Assembly (NCBI RefSeq): GCF_001042715.1 | Contig: NZ_CP009687.1 | Span: forward strand, 2,595,418 to 2,659,417 | Direction of reading: 5' to 3' | Source of the DNA: Clostridium aceticum | GTDB lineage: Bacteria; Bacillota; Clostridia; Peptostreptococcales; Natronincolaceae | Length of the DNA: 64,000 bases | Part shown: piece after piece, positions 8,948-17,891 of the stretch | How positions within the stretch are numbered: the first letter of the stretch is position 1 | Layout: each line of letters opens with the position of its first letter | Position numbers and translations under genes: made by a program | The notes under the pieces: generated by a model | Told to the model about the DNA's origin: nothing | Seen by the model: only the letters and a program-made list of their open reading frames with translations | Databases searched by the model: none

Positions 8948-10141
8948 ATGAAAAAACATACCATGCTAGTTATTACAATTATAATGATTTTACTGACCTC
9001 AATAAGCTATATGTATGATCAATATTCTACTGAAATACCCACAATAATACTCCCTAATATTGATATAAATTCTTCAAAATTTGGAGAAATCAAAGAAATC
9101 CTTTGGGTAGACAGCTTTGTAAGTAGAGATCCAGCACTTCTTATTTTAGCAACGCAGGAAAAAGAAGGTGTTGATTATTCTTCTCTATTTTACTTAAATA
9201 TTGATAATGAAGAATCCATGTTATTATCCGAGTCTCCATCCCATAAAAATTTAGATGCTGTCATTCTATTTGACAATACTTTTTCCAGCAGTAGTATTAT
9301 TACTGCTTACAAAGACGGTATTGTAAGAACAACCCTTCAGCGTAACAACTTTGAGGATGAGGACTTGATGGTTAGTAATGACATGATCCCTATAGAAGGT
9401 TTTGAAACTGCCGATAGCATGGATTATAAAGGTCAGCTTTTCTTTTCAAAGTCCGATGATCAGCTTATTCATGCAAAACAATTTAATAGAGGATCTTTTT
9501 TTAATATGTTTCAGGCTAACTCCTCACCTAGTTATACAACCTTTTACAGAAATCCCTATTCTATTGTTAATGCCAACTTTATTGACAGCGTATTGACCTA
9601 TACTTCTATCAATAAAAATAGTATAGATTTATATGCTATGGGCTTTGACGGTGCACCAGTAACGAGATTTAATTTACCTTTTATCAAAAATATTATTACC
9701 GCTAAAGCCATCGAAGATAACTATGGCTTTATTGGAATGAATGCTTCAAATGAAGAACAATTATTAAATATTTTTATGGTTAGAAAGTCTATCAAACATA
9801 CTAGAGATGTACAGACACTAGATAAGATTCCATTTCACACCGATAGGTTTGGAGCAATTCCTTCTATAGATTCAACTACCTTTAATGAAAACTACACTTT
9901 AGCATACACTTATTATGACGAAAACCATCATGGAAAATTGAAGGTTAGTCGTTACAATGAAGATCCTAGAGTAATCCTAGAGGATGAAAATATATTTGGT
10001 CCTGTTAGGATAGCTAGCAAAACCCTTGATGATGAAAGAATGGAATTAATCCTATATTTTACTTATGATGATGAAATCAAAGTAAAAATTTGTGATGTGG
10101 CGGGAAATTTAGTTAAAGACATTACCGATATGATTATGTAG
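8948..10141 (+). CDS. Secreted or membrane-anchored protein, unknown function
   Basis: 397 residues with a single N-terminal hydrophobic segment at about 5-22, after MKKHTM, and the rest apparently extracellular. There is no lipobox, so it is probably anchored or secreted. The body is rich in short beta-type stretches separated by acidic turns, which would suit a beta-propeller, but I could not pick out a repeat motif. TTGGAGG precedes the ATG. It is divergent from the membrane-protein gene at 8086-8874 with a 73-bp shared promoter region, and it ends in its own terminator, so it is likely monocistronic. I do not recognise the family. Confidence 0.72.
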   Translation: MKKHTMLVITIIMILLTSISYMYDQYSTEIPTIILPNIDINSSKFGEIKEILWVDSFVSRDPALLILATQEKEGVDYSSLFYLNIDNEESMLLSESPSHKNLDAVILFDNTFSSSSIITAYKDGIVRTTLQRNNFEDEDLMVSNDMIPIEGFETADSMDYKGQLFFSKSDDQLIHAKQFNRGSFFNMFQANSSPSYTTFYRNPYSIVNANFIDSVLTYTSINKNSIDLYAMGFDGAPVTRFNLPFIKNIITAKAIEDNYGFIGMNASNEEQLLNIFMVRKSIKHTRDVQTLDKIPFHTDRFGAIPSIDSTTFNENYTLAYTYYDENHHGKLKVSRYNEDPRVILEDENIFGPVRIASKTLDDERMELILYFTYDDEIKVKICDVAGNLVKDITDMIM

Positions 10142-10170
10142 ATGTATCTGCTGAGCTGTAATATCTTAAT

Positions 10171-10211
10171 AAAAAACTGGGACAAAGAATTTTCCTCTGT
10201 CTCAGTTTTTT
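10171..10211 (+). terminator. Rho-independent terminator
   Basis: Stem AAAAACTGGGACA against TGTCTCAGTTTTT (one G-U pair) with a 14-base loop and a T-run. It lies 30 bp after the stop of the 8948-10141 gene and is symmetrical enough to serve the converging anti-sigma gene as well. Confidence 0.88.
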
Positions 10212-10301
10212 AGTTTGCTTTATTTTTTAGTTTGCTTTAGTTGTACACACTCTTGTTTTTCATACAGTGGCGAAAATTATTGAAAAAATTTCACAAAGTA
10301 G

Positions 10302-11609
10302 TTACTTGCCAAGTATATTAATCATCCTATTATAAACCTCTGTATAGGTTATTCTTTCGATGATGAATTCATATTCCTCTCCTGTTGCAGGAAAGTGCAA
10401 GGTCCTAGTATGCAGTGTTTCACCATTTTCTTGCTTCACCAACTGGTCTGTGGTTGTTTCTTGAAGTGATATTTTGTTGCCATCTACTAGAAGATATACT
10501 CTTGTAAGAATCGTATCTTCTTTGGTGGTAAGGGTAACAAAGGTAGCATCATTTGATTGGTAAATTTTATTGATTTGTACATTTTGCCCTAGGATACTGA
10601 TGCTTTTGTTCTTAAGATCTTTAGGCAGGTGGACCTCCTCGGTCACGTTACGATCTACTGACAAGCTTTCTAGATGAAGTTCAAGGGATTGCAAGTCTTC
10701 TGGCAGTGCATCAAACTCTTGGTGAAATGTTATTCCCTTAAAATCTGTACGCATACCACTGCCTTGTGAAGGTACTTCTTTACCATTAGCCACTAGCTTT
10801 ATTGTTACTTCGTTAGGTCTGAGTCGATTTCCGCTTATTTGATCTCTTGCCAGCTGAAAAATATTTTGTATTGATCCATTTATCACGGTACGGGTGGGGG
10901 AAGCAACCATAGACGCTAAGCGTACGCTAGTTTTTCCTGATTTAAAGGTTTCATGAATACCCTTTTTCAAGGTAGATCCCATCGCCTTACCTCTATCAAG
11001 CTTAAATTTTATTTCTCCCTCCTCTGCTATATCCCTATGGGTTAAATGAATTTTCAGGCTTAAATTTCTTTCATAGAAGCGAGGAGGTTCAAAGCTCGTA
11101 ATCCATCTTATTTCTTTTTTGTCCTCGTCAAGTTCTCCCCGTCCACTTTCCTTCATATATTTTTTACGCCAGCCCTCCATATACATATGTGGGGAAATTT
11201 GAAGAAGATCTGTTTCGCCGCTAGGATCCTTTAAAGAATAAAAAGCCAAAAGCTGATTTTCATCAAGCATAATGCCATCTAGCGTCATAGTAATTCCATT
11301 CTGGAAAGTATAACTTTTTCCAATAACTTGACCTTCTCCTAGCTGGTTAAGTTGTCTCAATGTATTATTCATGATCTGATCATAGCCAACAAGCCGCTTT
11401 CCATAAAAAGCCAATGTGTCAAAGTTATAGCCTATTAGTAAAGTAATAAGACAAATTACAGCTATTTTTCCCATCCAATTGTTTTTTCTTTTTGTCACAA
11501 AGTTCTTATCCTTCAATGCATTATTTAGTCTTTCTTCTAGTTCTTCTGGTACTTCTATTTGATCCAGCTCTGCTTTCTTTTCATATAATAGTCTTTCAAC
11601 TTTTTTCAC
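10302..11609 (-). CDS. Probable anti-sigma factor, DUF4179-like
   Basis: 435 residues: a charged cytosolic N-terminus (1-45), one membrane segment at about 47-63 (IAVICLITLLIGYNF), then a large extracellular part. The segment just after the membrane resembles DUF4179, a domain found in proteins paired with ECF sigma factors. The start is GTG at 11609, preceded by GGAGGTGAGGAAAA. It overlaps the stop of the sigma-factor gene by 4 bp (GTGA), so the pair is translationally coupled. By analogy with RsiX-type pairs it should hold the sigma factor at the membrane until an envelope signal releases it. The inducing signal is unknown. Confidence 0.82.
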   Translation of the reverse strand: MKKVERLLYEKKAELDQIEVPEELEERLNNALKDKNFVTKRKNNWMGKIAVICLITLLIGYNFDTLAFYGKRLVGYDQIMNNTLRQLNQLGEGQVIGKSYTFQNGITMTLDGIMLDENQLLAFYSLKDPSGETDLLQISPHMYMEGWRKKYMKESGRGELDEDKKEIRWITSFEPPRFYERNLSLKIHLTHRDIAEEGEIKFKLDRGKAMGSTLKKGIHETFKSGKTSVRLASMVASPTRTVINGSIQNIFQLARDQISGNRLRPNEVTIKLVANGKEVPSQGSGMRTDFKGITFHQEFDALPEDLQSLELHLESLSVDRNVTEEVHLPKDLKNKSISILGQNVQINKIYQSNDATFVTLTTKEDTILTRVYLLVDGNKISLQETTTDQLVKQENGETLHTRTLHFPATGEEYEFIIERITYTEVYNRMINILGK

Positions 11610-12127
11610 TTTTCCTCACCTCCAAAACTTTCCTTCAGTTTATTGAGTCCTATTGAAATTCGAGATTTCACTGTACCTAATGGCACTTTTAATAGATGTG
11701 CTATAGTTTTGTAATCTAAATCTAAAAAGTAACGGAGCCTGATTGCCTCTTGATGCTTTTCATTTAATTGAGATAAATATTCTTCTAATAAAAGTCGATC
11801 CTCTTTTTGCTGAAGATTCCCCTCATGAGCTTCTTCCTTTATATCCTCTAAAGGAATTATATTTTTTTTGCTTTTTAAAAGCTTCTTACAGCAGTTTACT
11901 AAAATTGTTTTACTCCAGCTATAGAAGGCTTCTTCTTTCTTTAGTTGATGAATATTTTCATAAATAATGACAATCATATCTTCTATGGCGTCCATAGCAT
12001 CTTCTTTATTTTTCATAAAAGTATAGGCTAACTTATAGTAATCCTGTTTTTGAAGCATAATCAACTTAACAAGTGCATCTTTATCTCCTTGTTTGGCTAT
12101 TCTTATTAGTATTTCTATCTCCACCAT
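11606..12127 (-). CDS. ECF RNA polymerase sigma factor
   Basis: A 173-residue sigma-70 family ECF factor. Region 2 is seen at about residues 15-80 (YYKLAYTFMKNKEDAMDAIE, AFYSWSKTILVNCCKKLLK) and region 4 at about 115-165 (LNEKHQEAIRLRYFLDLDYK, VPLGTVKSRISIGLNKLKE). I start it at the ATG at 12127 because GGGGAGGTGAC lies just before it; an in-frame ATG at 12172 would add 15 residues but lacks a good site. It directs polymerase to a regulon probably controlled by the membrane-bound partner encoded next. The degenerate repeat starting near 12190 lies in its promoter region. Confidence 0.92.
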   Translation of the reverse strand: MVEIEILIRIAKQGDKDALVKLIMLQKQDYYKLAYTFMKNKEDAMDAIEDMIVIIYENIHQLKKEEAFYSWSKTILVNCCKKLLKSKKNIIPLEDIKEEAHEGNLQQKEDRLLLEEYLSQLNEKHQEAIRLRYFLDLDYKTIAHLLKVPLGTVKSRISIGLNKLKESFGGEEK

Positions 12128-12189
12128 GTCACCTCCCCTATATAAGAGTATCTTCCTAGCAAAAAAGTTCATTAAAATAAAATAATCCT

Positions 12190-12300
12190 ACACGTTACCT
12201 TAACACAATTATTTCCAAATTTCTTTAGAATTGTCATCCTGAGGGTAGCAAAGGATCTTGAAATACCGAAGGATGACAAATTGTAGTTTGAGTTGTGCAA
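12190..12300 (+). repeat. MITE-like element, degenerate copy
   Basis: The left end CACGTTACCTTAACACAATT and the core GTCATCCTGAGGGTAGC...GGATGACAAATT match the ~120-bp family seen intact at 27516-27635. The right end is altered and runs into the larger inverted repeat at 12279-12546. It lies about 60 bp upstream of the sigma-factor start. Confidence 0.75.
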
Positions 12301-12546
12301 TTATTTAATGTAGTAGTGAAAATTAAATATATACGCTCACTTAATTTCAAGTATTGACAACGCTAAAGCTCCTTCCAATGAAAATCCTAAAATTTGCAAA
12401 CTCGCTACCGCTCAAACATACAAATTTCTTAACGGATTTTTCATTTCTAGTCACTAAGCGTTGTTACAATACTTTCAAATACTTTCGCTTAATATATTTA
12501 ATTTTCCCTCGATATAGCTTGAGAAATTGCACAAGTCAAATTACAT
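12279..12546. repeat. Long imperfect inverted repeat (~268 bp)
   Basis: The two halves pair imperfectly along most of their length. AATTAAATATATACGC pairs with GCTTAATATATTTAATT, AGTATTGACAACGCT with AGCGTTGTTACAATACT, and AATGAAAATCC with GGATTTTTCATT, around a loop near 12410. The inner part (CAAACTCGCTACCGCTCAAA) resembles palindromic repeats I recall from other clostridial genomes. It is non-coding and probably a MITE-type insertion into or next to the degenerate repeat copy at 12190-12300. Confidence 0.7.
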
Positions 12547-12634
12547 GTATAACTTAAACGATTAGGTTGGATATCTATATAAATAATTACTTTATCAGAA
12601 AAACCCTTTCTCCTTATTTAGATGAAATGATATA

Positions 12635-12663
12635 TAAAAAAGACGACCTAAGCCGTCTTTTTC
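12635..12663 (-). terminator. Bidirectional terminator
   Basis: Stem AAAAAGACG and CGTCTTTTT around an 9-base loop, with T-runs on both strands. It lies about 110 bp beyond the stop of the minus-strand metallophosphoesterase gene. Confidence 0.8.
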
Positions 12664-12773
12664 AGAAAATATAAAATAATTCTACTAGAAGTCATTTTTT
12701 CATCTAAATTTTTGATACTTTTTATCCTTAGTTATATTAATTTTTAAAAATGGGGTCAAAACCTCTAATAGCA

Positions 12774-13934
12774 TTATTGAGGCTGTAGCCTTATATGTAC
12801 AATTTCAGACCGATGCCCTACCCTCATCGGTGGTCCCCATGTTCCTGCTCCAGAGGTAACTATTACATGAAGATTTCCTATCTTCTCATAGCCCCAGTCT
12901 ACCTCAAATATTTTTCTAGTGAATATTCTAAAAGGAAATAATTGCCCTCGATGGGTGTGGCCCGAAACTTGGATATCTATACCCTCTTTCTCAGCTTCAT
13001 CAACACCGACCGGTTGATGATCCAACATAATTATAGGTAAATTTTTGTCAACATCTACCAATATTTCTTTCAAAGTTTTCCGAGGTTTTCCTTGGAATCT
13101 TTCATAAGACTTGTCCTCTCTTCCAACTAGATAGAATGAATCAGCTACTTCAATATATTCATCTCTTAGTACTTGGATACCTGCCTCCTGAAAATATTTT
13201 TCTGCCTTTTCCACCTGCCCACCAATATATTCATGGTTTCCCATCGAGGCATAAATTCCTAATGGGGGAGCAAGTTCATGAAAAACCTCCATCATATTCT
13301 GATCCACAAAAGCATCCACCCTATCGTCTATAATATCTCCAGGTATAAGGATTAAGTCAGCCTTTAGCTTCTTGATTTCCTGGGCAATCCTTTCTAGCTG
13401 CTTGCGATTAACCAATCTCCCCAAATGCATATCCGAAATCATAACAATATTTAATTCTTGAAATTCTCCCAATTCTTTATTCAACTGAACTTCGTACGGC
13501 ACAACTACAGGACTCCGAGCACTCCACCATCCATATGACACAATGATAAATACTAAGCTTATTACTGCCATACCTATCACCACAGTGAATTTAGGCTGAC
13601 TTATCAAAGCTGTTGGTATAAAGTGTAGTCTTCTATTTAAAAGTCCCACAAACTCTACTATAAGCAAAATCATTGTTAAATAAGTCATAATACCCAACCA
13701 ATAGGCACCTACAACCTCAAAAAAATGATTTAACCAGCTTGGCAACCATCGGTCGCCAATACGGGCGATAAAAAATGAAAAGGCTACAAGCCCTATTAAT
13801 ACCCAATAGCCTATAGCAGAAAGTTTTAGCCCAGTGGCAACAACAAATTGCCATCCCCTCAATCCAATATAGTAGGTAATCTCCCCATAGATGAAAAGTA
13901 TCATGCTTAATATAACAACAAATAATGGATTCAT
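12774..13934 (-). CDS. Membrane-anchored metallophosphoesterase
   Basis: 386 residues. The first ~140 residues hold four or five membrane segments. A calcineurin-type phosphoesterase domain follows with the full metal-binding set: SDMHLGR, GDIIDD, GNHEY, LDHQP and GHTHRGQ. This is the layout of the YkuE/YaeI-like family with an N-terminal membrane region; homologues hydrolyse phosphate esters such as UDP-diacylglucosamine or nucleotide derivatives, but the substrate here is unknown. The start follows GAAAGGAAAT. It stands alone, with repeats and terminators on both sides. Confidence 0.9.
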   Translation of the reverse strand: MNPLFVVILSMILFIYGEITYYIGLRGWQFVVATGLKLSAIGYWVLIGLVAFSFFIARIGDRWLPSWLNHFFEVVGAYWLGIMTYLTMILLIVEFVGLLNRRLHFIPTALISQPKFTVVIGMAVISLVFIIVSYGWWSARSPVVVPYEVQLNKELGEFQELNIVMISDMHLGRLVNRKQLERIAQEIKKLKADLILIPGDIIDDRVDAFVDQNMMEVFHELAPPLGIYASMGNHEYIGGQVEKAEKYFQEAGIQVLRDEYIEVADSFYLVGREDKSYERFQGKPRKTLKEILVDVDKNLPIIMLDHQPVGVDEAEKEGIDIQVSGHTHRGQLFPFRIFTRKIFEVDWGYEKIGNLHVIVTSGAGTWGPPMRVGHRSEIVHIRLQPQ

Positions 13935-14036
13935 AAAATTTCCTTTCTATGTTCTTATGTATTATTTTTCAATTCCTTTTAAAATAACATATGAAACTTA
14001 AATATGCAAGAATTCATCTATAGATCAAAATCCAAA

Positions 14037-14080
14037 TCATAGATGTTAACTTAACCGGATTATTTCCAAAACTCTCTACA
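14037..14080 (+). repeat. MITE-like element, left-end fragment
   Basis: TCATAGATGTTAACTTAACC followed by GGATTATTTCCAAAACTCT matches the first ~45 bp of the dispersed ~120-bp family. The inner hairpin and the right end are missing. Confidence 0.7.
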
Positions 14081-14111
14081 GATAAGTAAAACTATGTTAT
14101 GATTCCATAAA

Positions 14112-14148
14112 AGAGGCTAGTGCTCTACTTGCAGCACTAGCCTTTTTT
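14112..14148. terminator. Rho-independent terminator
   Basis: Perfect stem AGGCTAGTGC / GCACTAGCCT with a loop of 10 bases and a T-run (TTTTTT on the plus strand, TCTTTT on the minus). It lies about 240 bp beyond the transporter stop at 14390 and most likely ends that minus-strand operon. The stretch from here to 14389 holds no clear gene, only a short minus-strand open frame without a start (see findings). Confidence 0.75.
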
Positions 14149-14389
14149 ATAAATTTGATCCATTATCATTTCAATAACAAATCTTTTTTTGCTTTATCTG
14201 AATCTTTTCTTTTAGGATTAAGACTCTCCACCTGATTCTCCAATGTTTCAGCTTGCTGAAACCAGTTCACTACAGTCTGTCTTTGATTTATACTATTCCC
14301 TTAACAAATTCTTTTTTCCTCCCTAAGCAGGATGTCTAACTGTATATAAGTGATTTTATCATTCTATACTTAATGCATAATTCATCTAT

Positions 14390-15703
14390 TTATATAAAAA
14401 ATCTCAAGAGTGTACTTGCCAATATCAACATAAAAGCTCCTCCAATACGAGAAGATATTTGAGCAAAAGGCATCAGCTTCATACGGTCAGAGGCTGATAA
14501 TACAGCTACATCTCCAGTACCCCCCATGTTCGCCATACATAATCCCGCTGTAATGGAAGATTCGATAGGGTAAAAACCTACAAATTTACCTATAATACCA
14601 GAGCCTATTACACAACCAATTATTGTTACAGCTACTAACAATACATATTGAATTGTAAAGGCATCAATCACTTGTTGGAGGTTTGTAAAGGCCACACCTA
14701 TACCGATTAATAATACACCGGTTAAATTAGTCATAACAAACTGAAACCACTGAAAAGCTCCTGTTTCATACTCTCTAGGCAAAATGTTCAAGGCTTTTAC
14801 TACTGCAACTGAAATAATCATCCATGCATAAGAATGTACCTGCGGTAAAAACTTCCCAATAATACTTCCTAGTGTAAAGAAGGATACTGCCAACAATAAT
14901 CCTCTTCCCATCATTGGAAAATTAATTGCAGTTTTCTCTTCTTTTTCCTCTACTTCTTCCTTTGCTTCAGCTTTCTTATTTTCAAGTTCCATAAGTTCAC
15001 CATTACCAGTTAAGTTTGGTTTGGTTTTTCCAAGTCTGTCTAATAAACCTGCTACGACTATGGCAACAGCATTTCCTAGTGCTACTGCTGGTACCATAAC
15101 AGAAAGCATTTCCCCAGAATCTACCCCTAAACTAGAACCAAATATCTGTGCCAGTGGTACTGCACCTGCTCCCATACCACCACCCATAATTGGCACACCA
15201 ATATATAAAATAGCTTCTTTTGCCCCATAACCGATGATGGCTCCCACTAATCCTACTAGCCCTAATGCTACAGCAACACCACCTAGAATAGCTGGTAAAT
15301 ATCTGACAGAGGCTTTGATTAAAAGTTCTCTATTCATTCCTAAAATACTACCAGTAATTAATGCAGCAATATAAAAGTCTAAGAATCCTTCTCCCCTCAT
15401 AAAATTGGACATAATCTCCACAGCACTTTCTGGTAGTACATTATATGTTACTAGTGCCGCTGAACCAAAAATAATTACAATGGATCCTCCACCCAAATAG
15501 TCCTTTACAATGGGTAAATGGTTTCCTACTTCATTAAGAATCAGTCCTAATACCATCATTAAAGCAAAAGCACCAATCATTCCCTTGGGTAGTACCTCCA
15601 TATAGGTTGCTGTTAAAACCCCTACTGTGATCAGCCCAAAAAGTGGTAAAGAAATACCCATAATCCTATAACTCTTCTTTTCCTGTAATGTTACAGTTGA
15701 CAT
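14390..15703 (-). CDS. 2-hydroxycarboxylate (malate/citrate) : Na+ symporter, 2HCT family
   Basis: A 437-residue transporter with 11-12 membrane segments of the 2HCT family (CitS, MaeN, CimH). Typical features are the two glycine-rich re-entrant regions, here PIMGGGMGAGAVPLAQIFG and CMANMGGTGDVAVLSASDRM, related by the GGxG signature. A charged loop (KKAEAKEEVEEKEEK) separates the two halves. It imports a dicarboxylate or tricarboxylate, most likely malate, with sodium. The gene lies 21 bp downstream of a malic enzyme gene on the same strand and just beyond a CitA/DcuS-type sensor pair, which supports malate as substrate. AAGGGGGAA precedes the ATG. Confidence 0.92.
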   Translation of the reverse strand: MSTVTLQEKKSYRIMGISLPLFGLITVGVLTATYMEVLPKGMIGAFALMMVLGLILNEVGNHLPIVKDYLGGGSIVIIFGSAALVTYNVLPESAVEIMSNFMRGEGFLDFYIAALITGSILGMNRELLIKASVRYLPAILGGVAVALGLVGLVGAIIGYGAKEAILYIGVPIMGGGMGAGAVPLAQIFGSSLGVDSGEMLSVMVPAVALGNAVAIVVAGLLDRLGKTKPNLTGNGELMELENKKAEAKEEVEEKEEKTAINFPMMGRGLLLAVSFFTLGSIIGKFLPQVHSYAWMIISVAVVKALNILPREYETGAFQWFQFVMTNLTGVLLIGIGVAFTNLQQVIDAFTIQYVLLVAVTIIGCVIGSGIIGKFVGFYPIESSITAGLCMANMGGTGDVAVLSASDRMKLMPFAQISSRIGGAFMLILASTLLRFFI

Positions 15704-15724
15704 TTCTTTTTCCCCCTTATCTTT

Positions 15725-16897
15725 TTATTTTTTTGCAACGCCAGTTTCCCTAGCAGCTTCTGCAACTGCTTCCGCTACCTTCTCTACAACTCTTTTATCA
15801 AAAGCATCTGGTATAACGTAATCAGGTTTCAGTTCTTTTTCATGAATAATACTTGCAATTGCATAGGCTGCTGCCAGCTTCATTTCTTCATTAATATCGC
15901 TAGCTCTAACATCTAATGCTCCTCTAAAAATTCCTGGGAAAGCTAAAACATTGTTTACCTGATTTGGGAAGTCAGAGCGTCCAGAACCTACTACTTTCGC
16001 TCCTGCCTTAAATGCTAAATCCGGCATAATCTCTGGCACTGGATTGGCCATAGCAAATATAATAGCCTCTTGATTCATAACCTTTACCATTTCTTCCGTA
16101 ACAACATTGGCTGCAGATACCCCAATAAATACATCTGCACCTGTCATTGCATCCATAAGACTGCCTTTCTTTTGTTCTTTATTTGTTAGCTGCGTTATTG
16201 CCTCTTTACTGCTATCGTTTTCAGGGTTTCCAGCATAAAGAATCCCTTTTTTGCCACATAGTAAAATCTCCTTTGGATTCATATTTAGTAACATCTTTGC
16301 AATTGCCACCCCGGCAGAACCAGCACCATTAACAACAATGGTGGTATCTTCAATTTTTTTATTCACTAGTTTAAGAGCATTAATCAGTCCTGCTATTACT
16401 ACAATAGCTGTACCATGTTGATCATCATGGAATACAGGAATATCCAATTCTTCTTTCAGTCTTCTTTCAATCTCAAAGCATCTAGGTGCTGCTATGTCTT
16501 CAAGGTTGATGCCTCCAAAGGTTGGCGCTAAAAGTTTTACAGTTCTTACGATTTCATCTGCATCCTTTGTATCAAGACAAATAGGAAAGGCATCTACGTT
16601 TGCAAACTCCTTAAATAAAATTGCTTTTCCCTCCATGACTGGCATTGCTGCTTCCGGTCCTATATCCCCTAATCCTAGAACTGCAGTACCATCAGTAACC
16701 ACCGCCACCAAATTTCCCTTAGAAGTATATTTGTAAACATTTGTCTTCTCTTCATGAATTTTCCTACAGGGTTCAGCTACGCCTGGCGTGTAGGCTAAGC
16801 TTAGATCTTCACGATTTTTTACCGCCACCTTTGATGCCGTATAAATCTTGCCTTTAGATGCTTCATGCAGCTTTAAACTTTCTTTCCCTAAATCCAT
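15725..16897 (-). CDS. NAD(P)-dependent malic enzyme (oxaloacetate-decarboxylating)
   Basis: A 390-residue bacterial short malic enzyme, which turns malate into pyruvate and CO2 and reduces NAD(P)+. Family motifs are clear: SLAYTPGVAEPC near the N-terminus, the metal-binding region INLEDIAAPRCFEIERRL, DDQHGTAIV, the nucleotide-binding VVNGAGSAGVAIAKMLL, and MANPVPEI. The length matches the short bacterial class that lacks the phosphotransacetylase-like extension. It is first in an operon with the 2HCT transporter, so imported malate would be decarboxylated directly. Transcription is probably switched on by the two-component system at 17214-19492. Confidence 0.95.
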   Translation of the reverse strand: MDLGKESLKLHEASKGKIYTASKVAVKNREDLSLAYTPGVAEPCRKIHEEKTNVYKYTSKGNLVAVVTDGTAVLGLGDIGPEAAMPVMEGKAILFKEFANVDAFPICLDTKDADEIVRTVKLLAPTFGGINLEDIAAPRCFEIERRLKEELDIPVFHDDQHGTAIVVIAGLINALKLVNKKIEDTTIVVNGAGSAGVAIAKMLLNMNPKEILLCGKKGILYAGNPENDSSKEAITQLTNKEQKKGSLMDAMTGADVFIGVSAANVVTEEMVKVMNQEAIIFAMANPVPEIMPDLAFKAGAKVVGSGRSDFPNQVNNVLAFPGIFRGALDVRASDINEEMKLAAAYAIASIIHEKELKPDYVIPDAFDKRVVEKVAEAVAEAARETGVAKK

Positions 16898-17059
16898 AAA
16901 TAATCACTCTCCCTTTAAATTCTTTTTGTTATCTCCATGTTATAAAAAATTTCAAAAAAAGAAAACATTTAGAACCTTTTCTAAATGTTTAGTAAATTAA
17001 AAAAACAATGATTTTTTTTTAACAATACTTTACCTTTACTACACTTTTTTATACTTATA

Positions 17060-17226
17060 TCATTAGCGTTAACTTAATCCATAATTTGTCATCCTGAGCG
17101 GAGCAAAGCGGAATCGAAGGATCTTAGTGTTAGCAAAATTCTTCATTACTCCAAGATCCTTCACTACCCTCAGGATGACAGTTCGAGAGAATTTTGGTAA
17201 TAATTCTATTAAACTAACGCCTATGA
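17060..17226 (-). repeat. MITE-like element, inverted copy with longer core
   Basis: Bounded by TCATTAGCGTTAACTTAA and TTAAACTAACGCCTATGA, that is, the family's two ends in reverse order. The core carries both halves of the hairpin, GTCATCCTGAGCGGAGC and CCCTCAGGATGACAG, so at ~167 bp it is longer than the usual 120. Its last 13 bp run into the response regulator gene and supply that gene's stop codon. Confidence 0.85.
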
Positions 17227-17891
17227 TACTTATATAAATGTCTGGGTCTACCTATAGAGCCATATTCAATCTCTAATATTAACTCTTCTAATGAAGCTAG
17301 ATATTCCAAATATCTCCTTACAGTTACCCTTGAAACCTTCATTTCCTCTGCTACTTCTTCACTGGTAAAGTATTTTTCTTCATGATACTTCATAAATTTT
17401 CGTATCCTCTCAAGGGTTTTTTTATGGATACCCTTTTGAAAATCTTTTTCCAGCAAGTCAGTATTTTGTTTCATAATTTTATCAATATCCTCTTGGAAAA
17501 CAGTGTTCCTATGCTTCAGTACGTGGTACCGTTCAATATAATTATCCAAAGTACTTTTCAGACGTTGGTACTCAAAGGGTTTAATAAGATAGTCTACTGC
17601 CCCTAGTTTTAATGCCTCATCAATGCTTTCTGTTTCTTTTGCGGCAGTTACCAAAATCACATCTGTTTTTATGGATCTCCTTCTAACTTCTCTTAAAAAA
17701 CTGATTCCGTCTAATTTAGGCATATATATGTCTAAAATTACTAAATCTACAGAATGGGTCTTTAAAAAATTTAGCGCTTCTTGTCCATTTCCAGTCACAC
17801 ATACCACTTTAAATCCTTTAACACGCTCAACATATTTTTCATTTAATTGTGCCACCATCGGATCATCTTCCACGATTAAAACATTTATCAT
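17214..17891 (-). CDS. Response regulator, CitB/DcuR/MalR type
   Basis: 225 residues: a receiver domain with Asp54 (VILDIYMPK) and Lys in DYLIKPFEYQR, then a linker and a C-terminal helix-turn-helix (TSEEVAEEMKVSRVTVRRYL) typical of CitB/DcuR-type regulators of citrate, fumarate or malate use. It overlaps the kinase gene by 4 bp (ATGA). The last three residues (HRR) and the TAG stop lie inside the right end of the repeat at 17060-17226, so the extreme C-terminus was probably replaced by the insertion. The likely targets are the malic enzyme and 2HCT transporter genes downstream. Confidence 0.93.
   Translation of the reverse strand: MINVLIVEDDPMVAQLNEKYVERVKGFKVVCVTGNGQEALNFLKTHSVDLVILDIYMPKLDGISFLREVRRRSIKTDVILVTAAKETESIDEALKLGAVDYLIKPFEYQRLKSTLDNYIERYHVLKHRNTVFQEDIDKIMKQNTDLLEKDFQKGIHKKTLERIRKFMKYHEEKYFTSEEVAEEMKVSRVTVRRYLEYLASLEELILEIEYGSIGRPRHLYKYHRR

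Noticed and set aside
12354-12557. 67-codon plus-strand open frame
   Set aside because: It lies wholly in the long inverted repeat and is a by-product of that structure.
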